A stretch of DNA of 64,000 nt from Pseudomonas matsuisoli (lineage in GTDB: Bacteria; Pseudomonadota; Gammaproteobacteria; Pseudomonadales; Pseudomonadaceae), in NCBI RefSeq assembly GCF_014647635.1, contig NZ_BMPO01000011.1:1-64000 (forward strand). Direction: 5' to 3'. Made by a program: the position numbers and the translations under genes. The stretch's first letter is position 1; the number at the start of each line of letters is the position of its first letter. The notes beneath the pieces were generated by a model. That model ran no database searches. It saw only the letters and a list, made by a program, of their open reading frames with translations, and was not told where the DNA came from. Shown here one piece after another: positions 34,352 through 44,800 of the stretch.

Positions 34352-34789
34352 TCACGCCAAGGCGTCTTTGTAGTCCTCTACATAGTCCTTGGCCAACGAG
34401 GTCTTTTGTGCGTCGGTCAATATCTTCCCGGCCTGCTGGAAAAACGTGTGCTCCTCGTCCTCCAGATGATGGAAGATTTTTTCCTTGAGCTTGCGCGCAG
34501 TCGAAATCCAGGACGAACTGGAAGGGTCGACTTCCTCCAACGTCTCCAGCATTTCGTCCATCTCGTGATGCTCCGCAACGCCATGCCGAGAGAGGCTCAC
34601 GCCCGTGTCGTGCTGCATGAGCGGCGAGTAGAAAAAACGCTCCTCCGCGCGCGCATGGGCTAAAAGCTCAGCCTTCAACTGCTCATAACACTGTGCGCGT
34701 TCCGGTGAATCCCCGTGGGTTTCGATCAACGCGGCGGCCAGTTCTCGCTGCCGGTCGTGGCTTTCACGAAGCGCTTCAAAAATCTGCAT
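34352..34789 (-). CDS. Hemerythrin HHE-domain protein
   Basis: 145 aa, four-helix bundle. Candidate di-iron ligands are in RESHDRQREL, LLAHARAEERFF, AEHHEMDEML and FHHLEDEEHTFF, the usual HHE spacing. Such cytoplasmic proteins bind oxygen or nitric oxide, or act in iron-sulfur repair or oxidative stress; here the role is unknown. ATG 34789 follows AAGGACCGTC. Confidence 0.88.
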   Translation of the reverse strand: MQIFEALRESHDRQRELAAALIETHGDSPERAQCYEQLKAELLAHARAEERFFYSPLMQHDTGVSLSRHGVAEHHEMDEMLETLEEVDPSSSSWISTARKLKEKIFHHLEDEEHTFFQQAGKILTDAQKTSLAKDYVEDYKDALA

Positions 34790-35075
34790 GACGGTCCTTC
34801 CTCATCATTCAAAGGCCACGTTCAGAACGTGCGTGGCTTCTGACTGTTTGGACCTGAGCGAGGGAAACGCTGTTCCGCTTGCCGTGACTACGCTGAACGC
34901 GGCACTTCGACGCAGCGCGTCCTTCGCGGACACCAACCGCGTTTCTTGAATAGGTGCAGTCACTGGCGCCCGCCGTCCGGCGGATGCCACACCGCGCAGA
35001 TTGAATACTCACAGCACATAATGGCACTCTAACATTGCCGCCATCGCGGTCCGATGCCTTCCGGAGTCCAGAACC

Positions 35076-36935
35076 ATGTCTGCCCGCCCTCCTATTCCGC
35101 TAAACGAAGCCGCGCGGCAGCTCAAGGTCGACCACTACAGCTGCCTTGGGGAAACCGAGGCAGATACCGTACTCGACCAAATTGTGGCGATGGCGGCGCA
35201 TTACTTCAAAGCGCCTATCGCATTGATATCGATCGTGGATCGCAACCGCCAGTGGTTCAAATCGAAGGTGGGTGTGGACGTCAGCGAAACACCCCGTGAT
35301 GTATCGTTCTGCGCCCACGCGCTGCAATCGAACGCGCTTTTCGAGGTGTGCGACGCGCAGCAGGACCCACGATTCGAAGACAATATTCTGGTGACGGGAT
35401 CACCCTTTATCCGCTATTACGCGGGCTCTCCCTTGATCGCCGAAGACGGCTTGATCCTGGGAAGCCTATGCATCATCGACACCGTGCCGCGCGCGCCAAT
35501 GTCCGACCACGATCACTGGATGATTCAGTCCCTTGCGAGCATGGCGTTCAAGCGTCTGAAAAGCCTGCGCGAGGCAGAATTCATCGATGCGTCTACTGGC
35601 TTATTCAATCGCCAGCGGCTGCAGTATGACGCGATGGAACGTTTGAATAGCGGGGATCGCCTACTGATGGTCGCCGTCGAGCCATTGGCCACGAGCACGG
35701 CAGACGATCTGGTCAAGGCATTGGGGTTTTCGTTCGCCAATGAGTTTGGCTTGAAAGCGAAAGCCTTGATGCAGGAACTGCTGCCCGCAAGCGTTCGACT
35801 CTACAAGCTCAGCCCCTTTCGTTACGCGTTCTTTGTCGTCGATCACGGCAATTCCGTTGCGGAAAAGCTGTTCGAACGTCTGCTTGCCGCCTTCAGCGTG
35901 CCCCTGATATGCAGCGGTGTTCCTGTTCTCCCCCAACTCGCGCTTGGCGTCTTGCCGATGGGAAGGGAGGAAATCGATCAGGACTGGATACGCCACGTCG
36001 TCATCGCGGCCAACGAAGCCCGTGAGGCGGGCGGCGGCTGGTCTTTTTACGACTCAGCCATCGACGCGCAACAACAGCGCGCCACGCTACTCTTGAACGA
36101 CCTACCTGCAGCCGTCCAAGCGTCCGAGCAGCTGCATCTGGTCTATCAGCCCAAGGTTGACCTGATAACAGGCCAATGCGTCTCCGTTGAAGCCCTGCTC
36201 CGTTGGACTCACCCGACCCTTGGGAATATCAGTCCCGTCGAGTTCATTCCGCTTGCCGAGCAGACAGCGTATGTCCGCAAGCTTACGTCTTGGGTGCTGC
36301 GCAGAGCCGTCAGCCAGGCCGCCCAATGGCGACGTTCAGGGATGACGCTAAAGATTTCGGTGAACATTTCAGCAACCGACCTTGTGGATGAATCACTGAG
36401 CACCGAAGTCACAGGTCTGCTGGACGAGTTCAAGGTGCCGGGCGATTGCCTCGAAGTCGAGTTCACGGAAAGCATGGTCGTGAAGGATTTCGGGAGCGCT
36501 CGCAAGCAGCTGGAGCGGCTGAAAGCGCTGGGCGTGGGTATCGCCATCGACGACTTTGGTAGCGGCTACAGCAACTGGTCCTACCTTCGAGAAATTCCGG
36601 CCAATAGCCTCAAGCTCGACCGCTCATTCATGGGCAACCTCTCGCCGGGACAGATCGACTGGAGTGTCGTACGCGGACTCATCAGCATCGCCCGCGAGCT
36701 GAACCTTCGGATCGTCGCCGAAGGCGTCGAGACGGACCTTACGTACCAGCTCATGCGCGGCTGGGGCTGCCACGAAGCGCAGGGCTACTTCATCGCCAAA
36801 CCCATGACAGTGGATGCGCTGGCCGATTGGCTGAAGGCGTACAGGGCTGGCCGCTCTAGCAGTGCCGCGCCACAACGATCGGCATCGGCCAGCGTACTCG
36901 GGCCAGTGATCCCAGGCTTCAAGCGCGCAACCTGA
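35076..36935 (+). CDS. GAF-(degenerate GGDEF)-EAL cyclic-di-GMP phosphodiesterase
   Basis: 619 aa, soluble. GAF domain about 30-160 (PIALISIVDRNRQWFKSKVG, FCAHALQ, DPRFEDNILVTG). Residues 170-335 have a GGDEF-like layout (TGLFNRQRLQYD), but the GGDEF site reads S-P-F-R-Y near 246, so no cyclase activity is expected. EAL domain about 345-590: Glu372 in VEALLRW, Asn in VNISATD, Glu in EFTES, IDDFGSGYSN, LKLDRSF, AEGVET and QGYF, so all main catalytic residues are present and hydrolysis of c-di-GMP is expected. Its GAF domain closely resembles that of the kinase at 9.9-11.2 kb. Confidence 0.9.
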   Translation: MSARPPIPLNEAARQLKVDHYSCLGETEADTVLDQIVAMAAHYFKAPIALISIVDRNRQWFKSKVGVDVSETPRDVSFCAHALQSNALFEVCDAQQDPRFEDNILVTGSPFIRYYAGSPLIAEDGLILGSLCIIDTVPRAPMSDHDHWMIQSLASMAFKRLKSLREAEFIDASTGLFNRQRLQYDAMERLNSGDRLLMVAVEPLATSTADDLVKALGFSFANEFGLKAKALMQELLPASVRLYKLSPFRYAFFVVDHGNSVAEKLFERLLAAFSVPLICSGVPVLPQLALGVLPMGREEIDQDWIRHVVIAANEAREAGGGWSFYDSAIDAQQQRATLLLNDLPAAVQASEQLHLVYQPKVDLITGQCVSVEALLRWTHPTLGNISPVEFIPLAEQTAYVRKLTSWVLRRAVSQAAQWRRSGMTLKISVNISATDLVDESLSTEVTGLLDEFKVPGDCLEVEFTESMVVKDFGSARKQLERLKALGVGIAIDDFGSGYSNWSYLREIPANSLKLDRSFMGNLSPGQIDWSVVRGLISIARELNLRIVAEGVETDLTYQLMRGWGCHEAQGYFIAKPMTVDALADWLKAYRAGRSSSAAPQRSASASVLGPVIPGFKRAT

Positions 36936-36952
36936 GCTCGCATCAGGCCGGT

Positions 36953-36982
36953 GGTAATCGCATCGCGAACGTTGCGATTACC
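36953..36982. terminator. Bidirectional terminator hairpin
   Basis: GGTAATCGCA and TGCGATTACC are perfect 10-bp complements around a 10-nt loop, exactly between the stops of the convergent GAF-EAL gene (36935) and chemoreceptor gene (36997). Confidence 0.65.
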
Positions 36983-36996
36983 CGCCTTGTATGCGC

Positions 36997-38622
36997 CTAC
37001 AACTTGAAGGTCGACACCGTGTCATTCAGGGTGATGGCCAGACGCGACAGGCCCTGGCTTGCCGCGCTGGACTGGTCGGCGCCTGCCGAAGTCTGCATGG
37101 ACAGGTCGCGAATGTTCACCAGGTTTCGATCGACCTCGCGCGCCACCTGAGCCTGCTCTTCCGAAGCACTGGCGATCACCAGATTGCGCTCGTTGATCGA
37201 ACCGATCGCCTGAACGATCTTTTCCAGCGCCTGCCCGGCCGCCTGAGCCACGGTCAAGGTCGATCCTGTCCGGGTGGCACTGCCTTCCATGGCCTTCACC
37301 GCGTGCTCGGTGCCCGATTGAATCGTGTCGATCATCTGCTCGATTTCCAGTGTCGATTGCTGGGTCCGATGCGCCAACGCCCTGACCTCGTCGGCGACAA
37401 CCGCGAAGCCTCGGCCCTGCTCACCTGCTCGGGCGGCCTCGATCGCCGCGTTCAGCGCGAGCAAATTGGTTTGCTCGGCGATGGCCCGAATGACATTGAC
37501 CACCTGACTGATGTCCCGCACGTTGCCGGCCAATCGATCGACCTCTGCAGATGTAGCGGTCACGTCCTGCGCCAACAGCCGGATCGATTCGACCGTCTGG
37601 CGCACCTGCTCCTGCCCTGTGCGCGCCGTATCGTCGGTCTCGCGGGATGCCTCGGATGTGCTGACGGCGTTCCGGGCAACCTCCTCGACCGCGGCGGTCA
37701 TCTGGTTGACGGCCGTTGCCGCCTGCTCGATTTCATTGTTTTGCTGATGCAGGCCACGGGTCGCGTCCTCGGTGACCGCGTGCAGCTCTTCGGATGCCGA
37801 AGCCAATTGATTGGACGAGTCCGCGATGCGCTGAATGGTCGTTCGCAAATGGCTCTGCATTGAGCCCAGCGCACGAAGCAGCAGCGCTGGCTCATCATTG
37901 CCATCGTCGCGAAACTCATGGGTGAGATCACCCGCGGCGATCGTTTCGGCGACCTTCACGGCCTTGCCCAGCGGGGTGACGATGCTGCGTGTCAGCAATA
38001 CCGCCAATGCAATCGTAAGGAGCGTGGTCACGATGACAACGGCGATCACGATAGCCTCGGCCTGTTCGTAAACCGCACCACTGCGCGCCGACGCCTCCTC
38101 CCCACCCGAGCGATTCACTTGAATCAGCCCCTGCAGTTCCTTCACGAGCTGGTCGGCATCCGTCGACAACTCACCGCTGATCATGGCGAGCGCCTCCTCA
38201 CGGCGGCCGTCCAGGATGAACGCCATTACATCGGACTGCGCCTGCATGTAGCGATCTCGGACCGCACGGAAGCGTTCATAGCCCTCACGCTCCTCATCGG
38301 ACGCGATCAGCGTCTGGTAGCTCTTTTCGGCGCGCTCCATATCAGCGCGCGCGGCCTGCATACGTGCTACCGAGTCACGCCGCGCGCTGTCGTCTTCGAC
38401 TGCGTACAAGCGCAGGGTCAGCGCCCGGACCCGAGAAACCGCCAACCCCAACTCATTGAGCGCAATCGTGGAGGGAAACCAGTTCTCCTCGATGCTGTCG
38501 GCCATCGCATTCATGCGCGACATCTGACTCAGGCTCACAACCCCCATCACCACAACCAGCAACGCCAGCACCGCAAACGCACCACCGGCACGCAGGCCGA
38601 TCTTCATTCCTCTGAACAACAT
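36997..38622 (-). CDS. Methyl-accepting chemotaxis protein
   Basis: 541 aa from ATG 38622 (AAGGAAC upstream; the frame is open to 38712). TM1 about 10-30, four-helix-bundle type periplasmic sensor (about 33-187), TM2 about 188-210, HAMP ([20 protein letters not shown]), then the long signalling helix with [26 protein letters not shown]. Ends TVSTFKL without a C-terminal CheR/CheB tethering pentapeptide. Ligand unknown. It is convergent with the c-di-GMP phosphodiesterase gene. Confidence 0.92.
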   Translation of the reverse strand: MLFRGMKIGLRAGGAFAVLALLVVVMGVVSLSQMSRMNAMADSIEENWFPSTIALNELGLAVSRVRALTLRLYAVEDDSARRDSVARMQAARADMERAEKSYQTLIASDEEREGYERFRAVRDRYMQAQSDVMAFILDGRREEALAMISGELSTDADQLVKELQGLIQVNRSGGEEASARSGAVYEQAEAIVIAVVIVTTLLTIALAVLLTRSIVTPLGKAVKVAETIAAGDLTHEFRDDGNDEPALLLRALGSMQSHLRTTIQRIADSSNQLASASEELHAVTEDATRGLHQQNNEIEQAATAVNQMTAAVEEVARNAVSTSEASRETDDTARTGQEQVRQTVESIRLLAQDVTATSAEVDRLAGNVRDISQVVNVIRAIAEQTNLLALNAAIEAARAGEQGRGFAVVADEVRALAHRTQQSTLEIEQMIDTIQSGTEHAVKAMEGSATRTGSTLTVAQAAGQALEKIVQAIGSINERNLVIASASEEQAQVAREVDRNLVNIRDLSMQTSAGADQSSAASQGLSRLAITLNDTVSTFKL

Positions 38623-39286
38623 CTCAATGTTCCTTATGAAGGTTATGTCTAGGCAAACAGAGTCAGGCGCTCTATGCCGGCGCCTTTTATCGGGGTAGGT
38701 AAAGGTGAACACATGCGGAGGACCCGCAGATTTTCAGGCGAAATTATCCGTGCAGTGTGGAGTACCCAATTGATCTGGATCAACTCAGGCGGACTCGCGC
38801 GGATGCTCACGACAGGCGTTCGCTACGGCGCTACATCGACGCTGGAACTTGCTACCCAACCATCAACGTTGTCGGACGCCCTGACTTGAAAAATGAAGCT
38901 CGATAAGCAAAACAGAACAGAATGTTTCCAAACGCTACAAAGCCATATTTTGTATTACGAAACAATGACTTGAAGTGATTTATAGCGATGATCCGCGTCA
39001 GCTTGACGCACCTTCTGCATCCTGCCAGGTCTACTCCCCGCTATAGTTGTTTCGTCTGCTTCGATATCTGGCGTGACCGTGGCCTGGCATGCAGAGCATG
39101 CCGCCAGTGACACAAGCCACGCTCCCCATCGACAGCGACTTGTCCAGGATTGCCCAGCCAGGGCCCTGGAACGCGTTCAGAGGCAGCTCACAATATCTAT
39201 TCTTACTGCCTTCCCCCCGCAACGCCCATCGTTACTCGCGGGCGCGTCTCGCAGATCGAGTTCACAAGCATCAATCTAGGACTTTT
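38623..39286. other. Intergenic region with no recognised gene
   Basis: About 660 bp between the divergent chemoreceptor and PQQ-dehydrogenase genes. It holds a small hairpin GCGTCA-GCT-TGACGC at 38995-39009. Its function is not clear; short frames are not convincing. Confidence 0.5.
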
Positions 39287-41647
39287 ATGATCATCAAAAT
39301 CACTGCTATCGCGACGGCGCTGCTCGCTATCGCGCTCTTGTACATGGGAGGGCAGCTCGTGGCAGCCGGCGGTTCGCCGGCGTACGCGCTTGCTGCAATC
39401 GTCATGCTCGTCGTCGCCGTTTTGCTGTTCCGCAAAAAGCGCGTCGCGCTGACCCTCTACGCCTTGCTGATGTGGGCCCTGCTGGCCTGGATCATCAGCG
39501 AAGTCGGCTTCGACAAATGGCAATGGATCCCTCGTGGCGACCTATTTGCCCTGCTGGGCTTCTGGCTCGCCATGCCCTGGATCGTACGCCCCCTGTACCA
39601 AGCGTCGGGGGCTACGGGCCGTCGTTTTCATCCGCTGCTCGGCGGTACGGTCGGGATCATGATGGCGGTTGTCGTCGCCATCATGTTCTACGATCCCTAC
39701 CCGACCGAGGGCGAACTGACCAACCCCGTGAGCCGTGCAACGCCCGACGCACCATCGGACGATTGGGTCGCCTACGGCGGTACGGCTGGCGGCCAGCGCT
39801 TTTCGGCGCTGGACCAGATCGACACCGAGAACGTGAAGCGCCTGACCCTGGCCTGGGAATACCACACCGGCGATGTACGGGATCCATTGCAGGACGCCAG
39901 CGAGTACACCTTCGAAGCCACGCCGCTGAAGGTGAACGATCGCGTCTACCTGTGCACGGCCCACAATGAAGTGCACGCGCTGAACCCTGAAACGGGCGAG
40001 GTGATCTGGAAGCACGTACCGGAGAAAGACCGCTCCTACCTGCAACAGCACCAGACGTGCCGGGGCGTCAGCTACTACGAAACCGCATCGGCCGAAGCCG
40101 CCGGATCGTCCTGCGCGAAACGCATCGTCCATGCGACGACCGACGCCAAGTTGATCGAACTCGACGCCGATACCGGCGAAGCCTGTACTGATTTCGGCGA
40201 CAACGGTGTGATTGACCTTGCGTCGAACATGGGTGAGGTGCGTCCCCATGCATTGATGCAAACCTCGGCGCCGCTCGTGGCGGGGGATATGATCATCGTT
40301 GGCGGCTCAGTGATGGACAATGGCTACGACAGCGGCAACCCATCGGGTGTGATCCGCGCGTACAACGCCGTGACGGGGGACCTGGTCTGGAATTTCGACC
40401 CGGCTAATCCGGACGAGACCCAACCCATCGCCTCCGACGCGACCTATCCGCAAGATACGCCAGTGGCCTGGGCTACGCTTAGCGCTGACCTGAAGAACGG
40501 TTTGGTCTACGTACCGTTCGGCAATGCGTCGCCCGATGAGCTCGGGTTGCAGCGCGACCCGCAGAGCAATACCGAGAAATTCCGCGACGCATTGGTCGCC
40601 CTCGACTTGAAAACAGGGGCCTTCCGCTGGAAATTCCAGACCTCGAACAATGATTTGTGGGACCGCGACAACCCCTCGCAGCCTTCGATCATCGATCTCG
40701 GCGAGCCCGGCAGTACGCAACCCGCCCTGCTGGTTCCGACTAAGACCGGCAACATCTTCGTGCTCAACCGTCTGACCGGAGAGGCCATCCAGCCCGTCGA
40801 GCAAACGCAGGTATCGACCGAGGGCGGAGTCGAAGGTGAGACGTTCGCCGCGACGCAACCGGTATCGAAGATCAACTTCATTCCGGAAAAACTGACCGAA
40901 GCGTCCATGTGGGGCCTTACGCCTTTCGATCAGATGGCCTGCCGCATCACCTTCAACTCTTTGCGCTATGACGGCAATCCTTGGACGCCAGCGACCGAAA
41001 CCGGCTCACTGATCTTCCCTGGCAACATTGGCGTATTCAATTGGGGTTCCGTAGCGGTCGATCCGCAACGCCAGTTGCTCATCGCGGCGCCAGTTCGGCT
41101 CGCGTACAAGTACACGCTGATCAAGCGTACGCCGGAAACGGCCGAGCAGCGCTTGTTCTCCGAAGACGGGCAACCCTATTGGAACGAAAACTTCCATGGT
41201 GACTATGCGATTTACATCCAGCAGTTCGCCTCAGGCTTGGGCATTCCCTGTATTGCACCGCCCTGGGGCCGTCTGGCCGGCGTCGATCTCACCACAGGTG
41301 AAACGCGTTGGGTACGGCGGATCGGCACGACCAAGAACCTGAAAACCAGCTTCTTGCCCGGGCGTTTCCCGATCGGCTTCCCGATGGGTATGGTCGCCCA
41401 TGGCGGACCGCTGGTGACCGCAGGCGGCGTGGTGTTCCATGGTGCGACGGCGGATAACTTCTTCCGCGCCTACGATATCAACACGGGGGAAACGCTCTGG
41501 CAGACCGAGCTTCCAGCCGGTGGTCAGGCGACCCCGTCCACCTACATCGGTAAAGACGGCAAGCAGTACGTGATCATCGCTGCTGGTGGCCACGGCTCCC
41601 TGGGCACGACCCTTGGAGATAGCGTGATGGCGTTCCGCGTGGATTGA
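39287..41647 (+). CDS. Membrane-bound PQQ-dependent dehydrogenase (glucose/quinate/shikimate family)
   Basis: 786 aa. N-terminal anchor of about five membrane helices (residues 1-130), then the periplasmic eight-bladed PQQ domain from SDDWVAYGGTAGGQRFSAL, with repeated tryptophan-docking motifs (VIWKH, LVWNFD, FRWKF, TRWVRR, TLWQT). The active-site region reads NNDLWDRDNPSQP; known glucose dehydrogenases have HHDLWD here, so the substrate may differ (quinate, shikimate or another sugar/polyol). Electrons go to ubiquinone. ATG 39287 begins the membrane anchor; the frame from 39089 is rejected. Terminator follows at 41662. Confidence 0.88.
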   Translation: MIIKITAIATALLAIALLYMGGQLVAAGGSPAYALAAIVMLVVAVLLFRKKRVALTLYALLMWALLAWIISEVGFDKWQWIPRGDLFALLGFWLAMPWIVRPLYQASGATGRRFHPLLGGTVGIMMAVVVAIMFYDPYPTEGELTNPVSRATPDAPSDDWVAYGGTAGGQRFSALDQIDTENVKRLTLAWEYHTGDVRDPLQDASEYTFEATPLKVNDRVYLCTAHNEVHALNPETGEVIWKHVPEKDRSYLQQHQTCRGVSYYETASAEAAGSSCAKRIVHATTDAKLIELDADTGEACTDFGDNGVIDLASNMGEVRPHALMQTSAPLVAGDMIIVGGSVMDNGYDSGNPSGVIRAYNAVTGDLVWNFDPANPDETQPIASDATYPQDTPVAWATLSADLKNGLVYVPFGNASPDELGLQRDPQSNTEKFRDALVALDLKTGAFRWKFQTSNNDLWDRDNPSQPSIIDLGEPGSTQPALLVPTKTGNIFVLNRLTGEAIQPVEQTQVSTEGGVEGETFAATQPVSKINFIPEKLTEASMWGLTPFDQMACRITFNSLRYDGNPWTPATETGSLIFPGNIGVFNWGSVAVDPQRQLLIAAPVRLAYKYTLIKRTPETAEQRLFSEDGQPYWNENFHGDYAIYIQQFASGLGIPCIAPPWGRLAGVDLTTGETRWVRRIGTTKNLKTSFLPGRFPIGFPMGMVAHGGPLVTAGGVVFHGATADNFFRAYDINTGETLWQTELPAGGQATPSTYIGKDGKQYVIIAAGGHGSLGTTLGDSVMAFRVD

Positions 41648-41661
41648 TCGACGCGGCATGC

Positions 41662-41698
41662 AAAGGGGCCGATCGCAAACGCGACGGCCCCTTTTTTT
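41662..41698 (+). terminator. Strong rho-independent terminator
   Basis: AAAGGGGCCG pairs with CGGCCCCTTT over a loop (ATCGCAAACGCGA) and is followed by TTTTTTT, 15 bp past the PQQ-dehydrogenase stop. Confidence 0.9.
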
Positions 41699-41790
41699 GT
41701 GCCTGCGTGCGGGAGTTTGGTAGGTGGCTGATCCCCGCTGCCGTTGTCGTCTTTACTACCGCTCGCGACTGAAGCAGACCGCCGCCCGGT

Positions 41791-41863
41791 CGCCCCTACA
41801 GGAGTCAAGCCGTACACGGAAGCGTTGGCAAACCTCGATCCTGTAGGGGCGGCTTTAGCCGCC
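41791..41863. repeat. Pseudomonas-type REP pair
   Basis: CGCCCCTACAGG (41791-41802) faces its exact reverse complement CCTGTAGGGGCG (41840-41851), and the right copy goes on into the hairpin GGCGGCTTTAGCCGCC (41848-41863). This 'CTGTAGG-GCGGCTTTAGCCGC' sequence is the familiar REP unit of Pseudomonas. Lying 26 bp after the autotransporter stop, the hairpin can also end that transcript. Confidence 0.75.
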
Positions 41864-41888
41864 TGGTTCATGTAGCAGTCACGCTCTC

Positions 41889-44800
41889 TTAGAACGCATA
41901 GGAGAACGTCAGGCTGAGCGAATGATCCCGCGACTCGCTGGAGTACTGGCCTTGATAGCTCGCCGCCAGCCGGCTGCGCTCGCTGACGGCCATATCGACA
42001 CCTGCACCAACCACCGCTGCATCGCGGGCCATTGGCGAGCCATCGACCTTGAAGCCTTCTCCGCCCTGGACGAACCGCATGGAGGCATCCGCTTCGTTCG
42101 AGCCGAAGGCGTGCTGCCAGCCTAGCGATCCGCGTACGACCACGTCGACATCCTCGCCAAAATCGAGCCCTTTCGCGACGCGCAGGCCGACGTTGGACTG
42201 CGTGCTGTTCTGCTTGCTCTTCGCGCTCAAGCTTGCCTCCCCGCCTTTCTCCGTGGCGCGGTCACTGCGGTAACGCGAATGGCTGAGGGCCGCGTAGGGC
42301 TCCAGCGCTACCGACTCGAGGTCGAACACATAGCTGAGCTCGCCGAAGAACTGCGTCGTACGCGCGTCGTAATCCGCCTTGGCGCGTTGACTGAAGTCGG
42401 CGATGTTGATGTCGCGCTTGCTTTCGATCTCATGCAAGGAATGGCTGACGCCCAGGCGCGTGTTCACGTTGCCGTACTGCCGCGACGCATAGGCCGACAG
42501 CACGTAGCTGGTGACATCGCTCTCCGATGCGCGATCGTTCGCCTTCAAGGTGCTCTCCAAATACCCGGCGGCGATCCCGACGCGCCAATCGTCATCCCAC
42601 TTCCGGTCGAAACCGATCATGATCCCGGCGCTGGAACGGTCGAGCGAGGACGTATTGGAATCACCCTTCAACTTGCCCCATCCGGCGATGGTCTGGCCCC
42701 AGGCATCGTTCTGGTAATCCGGCGTTCCGGGGTTACCGATATTGAGCCCCCAGGTCGAGACGCTTTCGCTGCACGGCTCGTTGCGGTAGGTCGTCAAGCC
42801 GTTAGGCGCCAGGAGAAAGCGCGCGTCGCGCGTACTTCCGCTACCGCAGGATTGCCGCATCCGGTCGTTCACCGTGTTGCCGATGAGGTTGGCTTCACCA
42901 ATCATCGCGCTCGCAGTGGAGGCATGCAGCTCACCTGTCAGGCTGTCGTACGCCGCCGGCAACTCTTCTGCGCTAAGCCCGGTGATTGCGCCAACCAACT
43001 CACCAGATGGCAAGCCGGACAGCGCACCTGCCACCGCGCGCTGATTCGGTGTGACGGCAAAGTCATCGAAGGAGGCTTCGTTACGGCTCACATTCAAGTT
43101 GACCTCGTTCGCGGTGTACTCGACGCCAACGTCCAGTAGCGGCAGATCGGGCAGGACGACCTCGTCGTAGGTGCCTTGAACCTGCTCGGCAGTCAGGATG
43201 GTGAAACTGTCGTCTCCGCTGTATCCACCCGCACTGAAGACCTCCAGATACCCCGCCAACGAGGCGGTATTGAGGACCCGAATCACTCCGGCGCCTCTGG
43301 ACGACAGGCCGATCCGCGTCCAGCCTGATGCGCCCTGCGTGAAGCTGCCATTGACGTCGAGTTGCGTATCGACACCGCTGCTCAGTGCGCCGTAGTTCGT
43401 GATCGAACCCACCGTACCGGACCCCTGCAGGCGACCCCGCGGTTGAACCAGCACGGGCCCACCCAAGGCGGCTGCGCTATTGCCCGCGGTTCCGACGAAC
43501 AGGCTACCTTCATTGATCACGGTATTGCCGGTGAAACCTTGCTCAGAGTTGATCACCAATGCGCCCGCCCCCTGTTTAACAAGGGTACCTGCCCCAGACA
43601 GGTTGCCCGCGAAAAGCCCATCGGAAGCCTGGTCGAAGACCAGCGTCGCCGCATTGTCGATCTGCCCGTGCAGGCTCGTGCTGTTACCGATGAGGGTACC
43701 CGCCTGCACCTGCGTGCCACCGGTGTAGCTGTTCCCGCCCTGCAGGGTAAGGCTGCCGCTGCCGTTCTTGACCAGCGACCCCGCACCGCTGTAGCTGCCG
43801 GCGAAGATGCCTTCGGCCGCTTGATCGAACACCAGCTGCGTGCCGACCGTACTGGCGATGACGCCTTGCAGACTGTCACTGGTCCCGATCAGGCTGCCGC
43901 TATTGATCAGCGTGCCACCGCTGTAGGTATTGGCGCCGCTGAGCGTCAGGCTACCGCTGCCATTCTTGACCACCCGCCCCGTACCGTCGATGGCGCCGTT
44001 GAACTGGCCATCGCTTGCCTGTGCGAACTCCAGCGTCGTTCCTGCCCCCGTCGAAATGCTGCCTTGCAGGCTGGTGCTGTCACCCCGCAGCGTGCCCTGG
44101 CCGATCAGCGTACCGCCGGTATAGGCATTGGCGCCTGTCAACGCCAATGTACCTGCGCCCAGCTTCGTTAGCGGCCCGCTACCGGTGATGGCGTTGTCGT
44201 AGACGAACGTGTTTTCCGCCGCCTGAATGCTCAGTGCGCCACCCAGCGCGCCCAGCGTCAGGGATCGGGAAGTCGTCGAGTAATCCGCGCCGGCAATCGC
44301 CAGCGTGCCGCCGTTGAGGGTCACGCCTTGAGTGGATTCGCCGAGCCCGTTGTCCGCTGACACCTGCAAGGTGCCGCCGCCGACGGTCGTACCGCCGGTG
44401 TAGTCGTTATTGCCGGACAGCACCAGGGTCCCGGCGCCGGTCTTGTTCAAGCCGCCTGCGCCAGCGATCCCCACCGCAACGCTCGCCGTGGCGCCGCTGG
44501 TGACATTGAAGACCGTCGCGCCACCGTCAGCGGACCCAGCGCTGTTCAGTGAGCCGCCACTGCCAGCGACCAGCCGATACCCATCGCTGAGGAATTGCAT
44601 ACCCGTCAGGGTCTGCTGCCCCTCGACCGTCACGGTACCGGCAGTGCCGTCGAAGACCGCGAATCGGCTTTGCCAAGTGCCGGAGAACTGATCGATATCT
44701 TCCCAATTGGTGCCCGTGGAGGACCACACGCCATCGCCTCCCAACGCCCCTGGCGCGGTGTTCTGACCTTTCCAGAACTGGATTTCACCGACTTCGTTCT

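Noticed and set aside
38640-38740. Possible FliA (sigma-28) promoter for the chemoreceptor
   Set aside because: A CCCGATAA box is present on the minus strand, but no TAAA-like -35 element occurs at the required distance.
38674-38889. 71-codon plus-strand frame upstream of the PQQ dehydrogenase
   Set aside because: No ribosome site and no family-like sequence; it lies in a region with likely promoters.
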